From NCBI GenBank assembly GCA_963513935.1, contig OY740768.1, positions 66,638,231 to 66,702,230 on the forward strand: a stretch of DNA of 64,000 nt, read 5' to 3'. The stretch is from Aphrophora alni. Lineage: Eukaryota; Arthropoda; Insecta; Hemiptera; Aphrophoridae. The position numbers and the translations under genes are program-made. Of this stretch, positions 1 to 13,600 are shown one piece after another; within the stretch, counting starts at the first letter, position 1; each line of letters begins with the position of its first letter. The notes beneath the pieces are model-generated. The model had not been told where the DNA came from. It worked only from the letters and a program-made list of their open reading frames with translations, and ran no database searches.

Positions 1-1523
1 ACTGGGGTATGTAAAACAATAATATGATACCATAAAATAGCGAAAAAACTTCTCCTTGGCAGGGCAGTTGTGAACAGTTGCTTAGTCTGCAACAGTTATT
101 TGAAAACTATAGATAAGAATACTACCACTTATCAACAGAGAAAAAGCAATACTATCATTGTATTCAAAGACCACCTTGCTACTTCTGTAATGGACCTAAA
201 AGATAAGATAAATTCACCTCTAACAGTAACCAGTCATCATTAGGTGTAGTCTAGTCCTCTTTATGTTGGCGAGGGTAAAAATAATAAACAAAATATTTTG
301 TAAAATGTGCTGTAAGAGAGTATCAGATGAAGAAAGACACAATAAAGCAAGAAGGATGTCAAATTCACAACTTTGTATCGAGTCTCCTAATAAGGCTTTC
401 TTGTTTGAAAATTGTTTCAAAGACTTACATAACTGTATTTTGTTCGTCTCAATTGGTAGGTATACAAATAGCAGCAATGCTGAAGTAAACAATTGAGTTG
501 TCACACCTACAACTGAATTAAACAGTGCAAATAAAAATACCATGTAACACAATACAAATAAACATATTAAGGCTATATAAGCCTTAAATTACTTACATTT
601 GAAGGTACTCTTCCAGCGAGTAAAATGCTTGCTGAACATGATAGATGTTAAGTTTGTGTAAAAGATGTCCAATAAAAGGCACTTTCTTTAGATCGTATGA
701 CAACCTTTATTTAATTATTAGTCTTGGAGACAATACAGTTATTGTATAAGACTCGTCATCATATTATAATTGCATTATTATGTAATAAAATACAACAAAT
801 ATCAATAAATCACGTACAAAAACAACAATACATTAGTATATAACAATATCCTATCCACTATAATAACAATATCAATTTCAAATAAGGAGGCTAAATATCC
901 TAAAGCTCCAACTATTTACCTTGGTACTGAAATGAACCTTATTTTTTTAAGAAATAAATGTAATCTATTTTATATACAAAACCTACTTCATTAGTTCACA
1001 AAATATCGCTAACATACAGCACATTTAGGTTCAGCAGATGTTGCTAAGCAACTGTAACAGACCAATATGGCCAATGTGATGTTTGATAAGTATAGATAAT
1101 TGACGGAACCAATCGAATTGCAATAACATCTAACATGTTAAAATCAAAGTATCAACAAAAAAGTAGACATTTATGAAATTATAAAACAGTGTGACAACAA
1201 TAAGCTTCTGATAAAAGTTGTTTAATGTATCACAACTCATAAAGACTATCAAAAATTCTTTAGAAATTAACTTACCTCGTTCCATTTAAAAAGTCACATT
1301 TTTTAAAAATTGTTTCTTATATAGGTACTAACAGACTATCACTTTAAATCCTCAGGATCACCATTTGGTCTTATTTTCAAAATATTTATTAACTCTTTAA
1401 ATGATTTATTAACCTCAGGTGTTTTGTATTTACTGTTTCCTAGGTGCTAATAAACTAAAACCTATTTAATACTTTATTTTATTTATGTATTTTAATCTTT
1501 ACTTTTTGTTTGAAATGTTTTAG
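1..1523. other. Non-coding, left edge
   Basis: AT-rich sequence without a recognisable coding exon, RNA or transposon. The missing first exon(s) of the PCED1-like gene would be expected here or further left. I searched for a GDS/GGS block ending in phase 1 before a GT and did not find one. Confidence 0.5.
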
Positions 1524-1603
1524 ATATTCGTGGACAGTACAAAGATCTCATTTGGCTGCTTAACCACAATTCATTGATTAGCCAAAATGATTTGAGATCA
1601 AAG
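1524..1603 (+). CDS. PCED1: PCED1-like, first visible exon (block after the GDS motif)
   Basis: A TTTTAG acceptor precedes the exon and GTAAAG follows it. After two bases that complete a split codon it reads IRGQYKDLIWLLNHNSLI and on to LRSK. This matches the human PCED1 segment following GDS (RAVYKDLVLLL...LKAK). The entry phase means that the upstream exon must end with one base of a codon, as expected for a GDSN-type motif. It exits in phase 0, compatible with the next exon, although the intron is 5.3 kb long. Confidence 0.88.
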
Positions 1604-4600
1604 GTAAAGTATAGTCGTATTAAAAATATCAAATATTTTGAAAAAGCATATATATAATATTCAGTTTGGACATCAAGTGAAAATGGAAACGGAAAATGCT
1701 CTAGAACAGTTTTGCTTGGCCGTGTTAGTGGGTTATTTATTGATGTATCAAAAGTTTTTGATTTTGTAGACCATGTGGTTTTGATGAGCAGTGTGATCAA
1801 CACACTGCATGATTCCAAGTGAAAAAACTAAATATTTATTTTTTGAACTTATTAAGAAAGATTTAGTTTTGAGAATTTGGGTATTTTAGTTTATAAATAA
1901 TAATAATAAGTTAATCATTTATTTTCTTTAGTTTACATCAACAAACATACAAACATTTCCATGAAAATGTGAAAGTTTACAATTTATTAAGCCAGCATTG
2001 TCAAATGGTTTATTATTATTAATAGTATATCTTTATTGTCATTAAATATATAAAACATGCAATAGACATTGTCATTAATGTTAATAAACAGAAATGAAAC
2101 TTAATATTAGTCTCATAAAAGCTATTGCAAAAAAAGCTATTGAGTGATTCAGCATCAATCACAACCTTTGCACTAAAAAATTTACATATTTCATAATATA
2201 TCAGATGTTCCAAAAGAAATTTATACAATTTAGTTTTTAATAACTTAGGATGTTTTTAAATTCCAAAGGTATTTTATTAAAAAGACATAAACTTAAAACA
2301 TTAAAAAATTGTTATGTCTCACTTAATCTGCTATACGGAACCTCTATAATGTGACTAGAGAGTAGGACCTTGGTAATCCGGGACATTTAGGAAATTGGTA
2401 ATGCCGGATTACCAAGATATTATTTTATAACTTAGCGAAAATGGTAAAAAGAACATACAAACTATATTTAAAAGTACAGTACTGTATATATATATATATA
2501 TATATATAAAGTAATTATTAGTTTATTACTGTATTTAATTTACTGTAGTTATTTTACAGTCTACAATTTAGTTTGAATCCCTGATTCTAGTCTGAAATGT
2601 AATATCACATGATGTTGATGCAAGTGATCATGAAGCTCCAGTGTTTGATGATAATGGAGCAGATTTGATGTTGAGCGAAGCCTTCTTAAACATACAGTAG
2701 GGCCCCGATTATCCGAGCTAATAATGTGGACTAGAGGACACTCGGATAACCAGAAACTCTGATAACACGGGCAGACAGATCGGCGAACGAGAGCGTCCCC
2801 CGCCGCCATTGAAATCAATGGTAACGTGTGCGTGTTTGGCCTCCTATCTGTGTTACAGGCATTACAAAGACGTTTTGGGGTTGATACAGTAATAAATAAA
2901 AATGTAAAATTGAATTAAAATATTGAATTCACTTTATTACGAAACCCACAGTACTGCACTGTACTAAATATTACATTCATAATATAAAAAATACAGAAAT
3001 ATACTGTACTGAACAGCAAATAAAAATACAGTTTTTGAAATCAAAATTCTAGCCTACCAATCTAAAACAAGGTCCAATGGTGAATATGAAAATACACTTT
3101 AAAGAGCTACAGTATTGAAAACTGTTTTGTACTGGTACTTTACCAATAAAAATAAAAATTTAAAACTATGCCTACTTCTAGAAAAAGTTCATCAGAGTTT
3201 TCTGCTTTACTGAACTGGCCCGCTTCTTTGCAGCACAGTAAAATAGCGAGTAAAATGACCGAGCGGTCACCCCAGTCCACTCGCTCGCTACGGTACTGTA
3301 CAGTGTACAAACACTCAGTTAAACCGGAATTTGGTTAGTCGGGGCTCAGATAATCGGGACCCTACTGTAGTAGGCTCTTTTAAAAAATTTCATTTTGAAA
3401 TTTGTGAAGTTTCATTACTTCAGTAATATTGTAGTGCTTGTACCTTTCTGATAATTTTACAAATTGTTTTTTAAAGGATCTGCAACTTCACCTTTAGTGA
3501 TGTGGGTTCATGTTGTACCTTCTTCCTCATCACTCTCAATTTCAGTATGTCCTGTGGATTTAACACATTTTGAATAATGACCTCATCACTTCATTCTTCT
3601 TCAGTAGGTCCATCTATGTCAACATTTAGCTATGTTATAATTTTATCTTCTGAATGCCGTTTTAGAGGATTATTGGATGCAGGAACACTGTAATTGTATC
3701 TAAAATTTGTGAGTGGTTGAATGTAGTCTCATCAACACATCCACACTCTTCACTTAAATTTTATTCTGTAACTTTGGGCCACAATTTTTGCCATGCTCTC
3801 TCCAATGTTACACTGTTTACACCAGATGAAGCAATAGCAATTGAAAATGGGGTCTTTTATGTTGAATTCTTGTTGAAAGTCCTTCAGACTACAGTCAGCA
3901 ATTTTTTTTTATCAAGGCCGTCGACTCCACCTTTAATGTGATTATACAAATCCATTATCTCTGGTTTCCCAGTTTCCAAGTCATCATGATGCACTGAAGA
4001 CTCCATAATTACTGCTTTTTTTCAGTTTTGGAACAAATGACAAGAGAGTAATAACTTGAGTAAATACGTAAATTGATGAAGTCATTTCTCGAACTACGTT
4101 TGGTTGGAATTCTTTGGGAATTTCAACCTTGTTCTTTTTCATAGTCCTGACATATGTTAGTATTTTGTCCTTCGGTTCTTTTACTAGGTCAATTGATGAA
4201 ACCAATTGTCACCAGTCACATTCCAGTTAGTTCCTTGTATCGACTTCACAAGTCTAAAAACTGGTTGAGTTGGTTTATTCATTTCTGCTTCTTCTTGGCT
4301 TAGAGTGCGTCCACAACAGTTTTTATCCTGTGTTAAATATATGCATTATAAAGATAATATGTGCGTGCATCAGTCGTTGCTATTTTCTTTATTCTGTACC
4401 TTGCCGGTTTCTTAGGCATGTATATTCGGAATCGACAATTCGAACCCTGAATGCCGTGACACTAGTCATTGATTGTTGGGTCGATATAGAAAGGTATTTA
4501 AGTGCTTGGTTCTTTTATTTTGATTAGCTTTCCTCCGGACACTAACTTAATTACAGACAGGAACTTAATCCACAGACAAGACGAGGTCTGCTAACCAGTG

Positions 4601-7600
4601 TGAAGTCACTAGTACTTCTTATCGATCAACAGTTCGTAACTTTCTATTTCGATAACTTACCTTGAAATTTTTAAGTTTGAATTTTAATTAGAATTTAATT
4701 TTGTCACCTTTTGGACTAATTGCAGATTGATTAAATACAATTTTCTTCTAACTCTTTACTCAAGGTTGTGCCTTGTGGAAGAATTGTTTTCTAAATTTTT
4801 ATCTACTGACACATGTATATTCATATATAATCTTAAATTTAAAATTTGAACACAAACATAGAAATAGCTATAGATCACCTGAAAAACATACATATATGAG
4901 GATCAATTGAATAAAGTAAAACAACAAAATGTTTAAATAATCTTTACTTAATTTCTTTTGAATGTGTATTTTAGAAATTGCATATAAATTTCAAGTAGTG
5001 ATCAATAAAATTTTCCAATTTACAAAAAATAATTTAATATGAACAAATTATTAATAAAGAATTTTTACTTTAACAATTAAAACAACAATTTTTTTCTTGT
5101 TTGGTGACCTGTTCTGAAATTTACACAAAATTTAATGAATGAAAAAGTTTTACTATATTTTTAATAATCCAATCATTTGTATAGTACCTTTAGCACTATG
5201 AAGATCTTATAGTTGCTTTAGACCAGTGTCTCTGAAGTACTTTAAAGTTGGTAGTTGTAAGTTTGGATGGTTTTTTTTTTCACTCCTCATCCATACTTAG
5301 GAGCAAATCAAATAATCATATCATCACTCTCATCAAATCATCAATACGTGTTCTTGGCGCAAGATTTGATGAGAGAGTGTAGATCTTTCTATCGACAATT
5401 TTGTAAGTCCCTGAATTGGGAAATTCCTGTACCAACTTAATTGATCATTTAAAATTATTTTCTCTTTGGTTTTTTCTTAATAACAATCAATAGGTTGGTT
5501 ATTAAAGGTTTATTTTTGTACAGTTGTGTTCCTTACACTTTTCTTGATTTTATAAGACCCCTTTAACACCTTTTTAAATTATTATTATCCTTTAATCCTT
5601 TTTTTATCTTGAAAGATTTGTTTTGTGACATTACTATGCCTTCTCCCCTCTAGTGGTCCTTTTTCTTATGGTCGAAAGTTGCTCGCTCTGACATTTTCAG
5701 ATTCAATCCGGCATATCTGGGATTCTTTTTGATTTTTCTTTCAATCTACTATAACTTTCGAACCCTTAGTTCAATCTTGATTTTGATTGTAGATCCTTCT
5801 TCCTCTTTATTATGTGCTTCTGTACGAACTCTATTTGTAGTCGTAGTCAGCCTGGTTCTAAAATTATCACACTTTTTCGAAAGTCGAATTCTCAAATTTA
5901 CTTTTTAAATTAAATTATTTTTTGAAATTTTAATGTTCTTAACTTGTTAAGTCTTGGTCTAAAATGAAGTTTTCACTTTTTACTTTTTTGTTATGTCTCT
6001 TAGTTTCAAAGATATTCACCTTTGAAGTTGACGTTTTATTGTACTTGACTTTACATAGTAAAAAACCCTCTTTTTACCATGGTTTTATTAATTCGGTTAT
6101 CGCTTTCGAATGGTAACCGAAATATTGAAGTAGGATGAGGCAAATTTTTCATGGCTTGTGAGAGTTATTGAATTAATAATAAAAAAAATTAACATAGTGT
6201 GCTAAGCGTATATGTGAATATTACATTTCTGACAATAGTTCCAAAAGAGACGGCTACTCAACGGAAGCGCCAATTAGAGAAGAAGAAGCAAACACGGCAA
6301 GTTGGGATACAACAGGAATCTGAAGCAGATAAGTTGACAAGATTAGCCAAACGCCGTAAGCGAGCTACAGCGCAAGATTGAACTTGAAAATGATTACAAA
6401 CGAAAGGCTCTAGCGAGGTCACATGAAACGGGGGACTAAATTCTTTTCGACTTGCCGATGACGTATAGACATGGTCAAGTATGAGCAAACGAGGCTCCCG
6501 AAGCCCGTACCATTGGTTGCAAAAAATCTGTCCACAGATTCATTTCCAGATTGGAAAATTGATGAAACACTGATAAACCAATAAAGCCTTTCAATTCAGC
6601 TAGATCAAGATATTCAATACATGTTCATATTTTGTTAGTGTATTTTACTTTCATAGTTGTAATTTGTTCGTTTTTCCATTGCAGGATTTCATTCAGAATG
6701 TTTTGCGTAATAATTGGTTTCCATACTTCTTCATTGTTGGTTATCATTGTCGTAAAATGCAAGAAAATTATAGTAGATGAAAAACTAAAATAGTTTTTTG
6801 TTTATAACTAAGAAAGTATAAAAAAATATTTGTCTTAAATTTTGTAAACTGCTTATATTCTTTAAACTATCCACATTTTAAGAAAATTGTGTATTATTTA
6901 TCTTAATATATTTGTTTTTAGCAAATTGGTCCTTTAGTTGGTGACAAAATTCTTAAAAGGAGTACAACATATGGACGAGAGTTTGAAGAGCATCGCAAGT
7001 ATGAGGTAATTTATTTATTTTACAAAGCCTTAATAAACTATGTGGGCCAATCTTGTATTGAAACTATATAAATATTTATTTAAACATTTTAAATTTTTTT
7101 GGTATTCTAATGTTATATTATATTCTTATTTGATCTATTCTGGACGTAGTCGATTCCCGACTGTATAGGTTTCAAAACTTAATGTAACTCGGAAATCATT
7201 TGCTTTCTAGATATTCAATAATTATAATTTGATAACCAAGTTGAATTAAAACACAATTTTCCATAAAAATCACTTTATTTGTGCAACTCAAATACAAGAC
7301 GACATTTCAATGACTAAGTCATCATCCTCAGCTGCTACATGCACACAAACGCTACTGACAGTCACTGATTTCCTGTAGATTCCTGAATAAAAAAATCCAA
7401 GGTCAATATTTCAAGGCAGGAAAGAAAGTCTAAAGAATCAAAATTTCCTACAGTCGTTCTAAAGTAAAATTGCTTTACTGATTTACTTATTGACTTTTTT
7501 TTCTTTTTTTTTTCACAAGCGTTATCTCTATATTCGTATATCTAACGACCAAGGTCACTATCCACATAGCATTTGTATCTGATCTGACCTCAGAAGTGTT

Positions 7601-10600
7601 CCTAGCTGGATTTTAACAGTTTTCCGCTCGACGAGGACTCCGTCCACATGCTTTTACTGATTACGGCACAAATTTCAACAGTGCTTCCAAATATCCGACT
7701 GGCTTATTTCAAATCCTAAAATCAAAGAAAGGTCAAATCTCTAGTTAACTTTTCGAACGAAACATTTCATGGCACTTCAATCTACTTTGAGCTTTGGGAA
7801 GCTGGAGTCAAATTGACGAAGTACCATCTAAAAAGAATTGAAGGTGAGTGAGCTATGGTGTTTTAAGAACTTAGCACCTTATTTACTAGGATTGACACAA
7901 TTTTCGATTCATGACCATTATCTATACCATCTTCAGAGCCCAAAGAGAACGACATATTAACACAGACTTATTTTCTACTGGGGCACCATTAGTGAGCTTG
8001 TTGGTTGCTATTTCCAAAAATAAAGATCTTCAAATTAAAAATAGTAAAAGACTTTTCTTACTTATTATAGATCTTACTTTAGCCTAAATATGATTATATG
8101 AATACCAAGGTTGATCTTGTTTAGAAGTATTAATAAATTTAATTCACATTCTATTTCTTCGCTGATTAGTGTCAGCTGTATGCCGAGTTAAAAAAAAAAA
8201 AATGTTATTTGGGGTGGCCTAGACATTAGTATTTCTTTTAGTGATATCATTTGTTAAGTTTATATATTACACTCCTTACTATATAATACGTGTATATATA
8301 TATATAAAATACATACATTTTTACTTTTTATTTTTAGAAAGGTGGAATTTGTGTGGACTTTTACTTCATCACACAATGTTTTTCACATATAGTTGAAGAA
8401 TTATTGGAAGATATACACCTTGATATTCAGAAAGCTCCTGATGTTATTTTTATAAATTCTACTTTATGGGATGTAGCCAGGTAATATTGTTTAGATTAAT
8501 ATTTTTTTCAAGTAACAATTTACAATTTAATTCAATTATAAGCTATAAGTTTAAAAAGAAGAAAGAACATTGGACTTTTGTCAGTTGATATTCTGCTTTA
8601 TATTTTATATATAGAGAGTCTATAAAAAGTACCAGAATGGTGAAATATCTCAATAGGATGAAGTTTTAGGAAAAAAATATTTGATGGAAAAGTTGTAGGG
8701 CATTAAAAGGAGCACTTGATGGTGACAATTAATCTTGATCTTGGGAAGTAAATTTAGGGATTATCTGAAGTCCAACTTGATTTTAAAATGGAAACCTGCT
8801 ATTTATATGACAGTAAATATGAATAAATTGGAAATATTTATATTTAGTTATTTAACACTGTTATGGAGGGAAGTAACTTCTAGAGATCGTTACAAGGTCA
8901 AAACGCCTCTTTGATCTATACTCAGTAGATATGAATTTTCGAACAAAATGTTTCTTACAAAAGTCGTAGGGTACAAAAAAGGGACCTTGAACCAAATATA
9001 GAAGTAATTTGAAAATCAAATTGATTTTTTTAAATGTGAATCTTCATATTTTACTTCAGAAAATAAAACAAACACATCGTTTGTGCTCATGCAATATACG
9101 ATATGCACAAACTAATCTTATTCAAATTCTTTTATTATACGGTACTCAGAAATATAATGATGTAAGCAGTAATTTTGGTTGATTAACAGATTAAATAGGT
9201 TTACAAGACAAGCTTGGTGGGGATGTATTTGTGTCACTGTCATAGTAGTGAGGGTGTGGTGTTTCATTACGCATTCAACCACATGAATGCAATTTACTCT
9301 ACCATGTGTAAAGAAGTTTCACTTCAAAAACTGTAAAAGATGATTTTTTTATGTTTCTATATAAATTTTAAACAACATTGGAAAATTTAAAATCTGAAAG
9401 AGCTGTAGATGAATTGATAATAATTTTAATATATCTATTTTTTACATTATATATACAACTGCATTATTAGTATAAGCCTACCCATATTCAAATATATATT
9501 TTTAAATAGTATAAGTCTTTCTACGATAAAACACAATTATATGTATATCTGCAGTACAACCAATTTCTCTAATGGTATAATAACATTTTAACTGAAATAA
9601 CAACAAAATAATTAATTTCCTGTATCTTCTGATTATCTATACATTTGTTTACCATTATGTTGTCTATATGAGTATTTCTATTATTGAAATACTCAGTGGA
9701 GTGGATCTACATAATAATTTTTTAATTGTTTAAAATTTTTATCTAACTTTCAGCCCAGAAGAATACTTCATCTGAAATTTTTTTTAAAGATTCTTCTTTT
9801 AATCAGTGATGTTTTTATATTTTCAGCAACAGCTTTACAAAGTCAATATTTTTATTTATACTAGATCAAAGAAATGAGTAACAAAATAAATAGTCTATAA
9901 ATTATAAATAAGGTGGTTTTATAATTACAATTTGATTACAGTAATTTACTTTATTTCTTAAATATTTATACTTTCAGATGGGGCCCTAATGGAGTGACTA
10001 AATTTAAAGACAATATAGTAACATTAGCTAAGACATTGAAGGACAGTTTACCCCCAACCACTCTGGTCATCTGGGGAACAGCATTACCTATTGCTCAGAA
10101 AATAGACAGTGCTTTACTTGTTAAACAGGTTTGTCATAATTATTACTAGAAGCAAAGTGGTTAATACTCTTGTTTGTTTTATTTCAGAAATCCTATGTTT
10201 TGGCTATTTTTAAATTTATAATGCCAGTAAAAATTTCAAGTCACAGTTTATAATCTGAATTCTATTGTATTGTTCACTGGAAACTATTATTTATTCAAGT
10301 TTGAATTACTGACCACTGTGTCTATAATTAGAACTATGTTTATAGCAAACTATCACTTGTGCCAAGATACATAAATCAAATTTTTTTGCTAAACTATCAT
10401 TGATGGTTGGACATGTAATTAATTGCTTTCTGAAACCTAGGCATTTTGTTGAACTATTCATGATTTAAAACCGGTGGACTACCTGTTACGACAGTTAGTT
10501 GGTCATCTTCAGGTCCCTGACATCTCTCTTCTTTTTTTATCATCCAATTTTGGATTTCGTCATGAAATTGCACTTTGTAATTTTTAGTTGTTATTTATAT

Positions 10601-13600
10601 ATACAAAACATGTACACAAACCCACAACATTTTGAATAAATAACACTGTGCATCTACATACAATATAAATGACGCATATTTAATTTAGTATTTAGTCTAC
10701 ATTAATAAACTGGATGTAATTCTATGTTAAAAGTTGACAGCTAACTGATGTATCTGGTTGTTATCAAGCAGTAGTGACACTTCTTTTTCGTATTATCGTG
10801 TTGTAAAATCCATTTGATGTGAAATTTAATTTGTTACTGAGTAGATTATTTGGGTCACGTTTAGTGGTGGCATATATTTCATATTCTTCCAGAGATGAGA
10901 GTAAAGTACCCTTCTTACAAATATGTAGGATATTTGAATGCTTTAGCAAACGGTTCAAGGAACACTTACCGAAACCGAGTATAAACAAACCTAAATACTA
11001 TTTTGTAAAACACTGTATAGATTGTGACCATTCTTATACCGATATAAGATTGTTAACTTAGACTAAATGTGCGTAATTTGTAGTATGTGTTATTACTGTG
11101 TAACTGTGTATGATTTGTATTATGCACAGTGTTATTTATTCAAAATGTTGTGTGTTTGTGTACATGTTTATATGTAAATAACAAACAAAAATTTTAAAGT
11201 GCAATTTCATGACAAAATCCAAAATTGGATGATAAAATAGAAGAATGATGTAAGGAACCTGAAGATGACCAACTAACGGTCGAAACCGGTACTCCACTAA
11301 GACATTTGAGGATTGTTGGCATAAGGTAAGAATAACCTAACAATTGATTTTATATTATATTTTTCCTGTAGAATACATCCTTCCATACAACAAACTTCAA
11401 AGAGTAGAATGATAATAATAATAATAAACAATAACCAATAATTAACATTACATTTACAAATTAAATCTCAACTGATATTAATAGTATTACTAATTATTAC
11501 TGATAATATCACAAAATTAAATTTTGATTGCATACCCATTCTACAATAAATGTTCAAAGTGCTTCCTCTCTACAGATTGTCAGTGCCCTAACCTCAAGTA
11601 ATATCCATATATGAAAGTATACCTAGTTTAAATCAGCTATTAGTTGTCATCAGCTGTTTGTATTACATTGCAACAAAGCAGCTAAGTTGTAATGGTACAA
11701 AATTATTTTCTGGTTTGTTATTGGATGTATTCTGCAGGAAAAACACAATAGAAAAGTTTTGAAGGCACATTTTACCCTGTTTTATTACTAACGTGATTTT
11801 TCTGTCATTATAATATTGAATGCTTATAACTTAAAAACTAAAGCATTTATCAAAAAATGGCTTTCACCATCGTTTTTCTTGTCAAAATTTACATGAAAAA
11901 CATGTATCACACGTCCATTTTCTTATTTAAAAAATAGAGTTTCATTCAAAATGGCAGACAAAAATTTCAAACCTAAAAAAAAGTAAAATTTTTTAAACTA
12001 TATAGGTTGCATTTGTTTCTGCCTCTAAGTATCTCTCAGTTATACATTATAAGGCCGTTTCCATACTTAAAAATCACTTTGTATATTGTATATAGTAGTG
12101 GTAGTGATGTTGCACTGCTATTTCTAGAGATCTATTGTGCACACCACTCTTCTAAGATTGGGAACTCTCATCTATAGAACCACTTCCAACCCCAACTCCT
12201 TAAGGAAGTCCAGCACATTAAGGGTGTCAAGGGTAGGTATCACCTAAATATCAATCTGGTATCTACCCAGACTTGTAGCCTTTTGTGCATTCTGCACCAC
12301 ATTCGACTTTTAATAGATGGTGTGGGGTCTCCTTCCTCTCTTGGCAGAATCTGCAGGTCTCATCATATCCTTCTATAGGTGTTTCCTGAATCTGCAATAT
12401 CCCGATAGAAACCCTGTCAGTGTTTTCAGTTTATCTCTACTTAATCCGATGGATGCTCTCAACCTTTTCATGTTGTGTACCAATATCACTTTAGATTCAC
12501 GAAATACTTTATGTTTCTCATTGTGTTTTTTATTAGACTAAAAAGTGTTTTATGTATAAACATAGAAGAAAAATGAGATGCTTAATTTATTCATTCAGTC
12601 TTAAGGTCAAGACTTTTCACTTCCTTTATCATAATTTTGTCTAGATATTTTCTTCTATTTACATTGACATAATAATTGTTTAATTGAAGTAAACTGTAAT
12701 ACTTTCCAAATACTATTTAGTTACTATTTAGCTTAATTGTGTTCATATTTTATGAATGTGTGATTTTGTTATTTTCTTTTTTAAGGGTATTGTATAAATA
12801 TCTTACAGTTAATAAAATGTTACCAAAACACTAAGAGTGTGTGAAATATTGTTGTAATGACAACAAAAATCAATATCGTTTTGATCTCACTAGTGAGAAC
12901 AGCAAATTTTTTACATATATATTTTAAGAATATTACACTAAATATTTACACCAAATATTTTAGGAATCTAAAATTAACTTGTCATAAGTATAGAGGTATC
13001 ACAGACTTCCGTAGGAAAACATCTATGTTGGACGAATCAAGGTAAACGAGCAAGTTGGAAATGAAGAGCTCAGACTTTTTCGAATGAAATGACTTGACAC
13101 AAAGGTGTCTGAGTTTCCGAAAACTCGACAAAATTTAAACAACTAATCAATTTAAATAGTTTTTGGTTGCTCTGATTATTAAAGCAGTAAAATTTTGTAA
13201 GGTTTTAAAGCAGCTAAAGTTGCCAATCCTGTGATAAAAGATGAGTAGATTTTTATATTCAGTATTTTTGATGACAAAGCAAATCGTCTTTTTAAAGTTG
13301 AAGAAAACATTTAATATATTTATGTTCCTGAAAGAAGATAATTGTGATAAAGTAGAATTTGAAAATTATTGTGTAAGCTTTGCCTGTCAGAGAATTAATG
13401 AGAAAGATTTCTTACTTAAAGAAATGGAATTTTTATTTGTTTCCTTTTAATTCAGTTTTTATTAATAGAAGCCGTAACGACCTTATTTTTACACTAGTTG
13501 TGTTTATAGGATTTTGCATTAGCTTTATCTATCAATGAGGCTTTAATTAATTCTCTTTCATATTTTAAATTTTATATCTACATTTTTTTTTCTCCTGTGA

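Larger units (their letters stand above)
2375..3960 (-). pseudogene. Decayed Tigger/jerky-like (pogo superfamily) transposase region
   Basis: On the minus strand, 3960-3640 reads as a broken frame with GVNSVTLERAWQKLWPKVTE, the C-terminal region typical of Tigger/JRK-like transposases (TL..AW.KLWP), followed by ECGCVDETTFNHS. Stop codons interrupt it throughout. At 2375-2420 there is a short inverted repeat around GGTAATCCGG that resembles a pogo-type terminus. A separate pogo-like MITE lies inside at 2695-3367. Assigned by motif only; the exact borders are unknown. Confidence 0.45.

Noticed and set aside
220..552. Minus-strand frame containing ALLGDSIQ, resembling the GDS block missing from the PCED1-like gene
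   Set aside because: It is on the opposite strand from the gene, has no matching splice phase, and nothing else in it fits the family. Coincidence.
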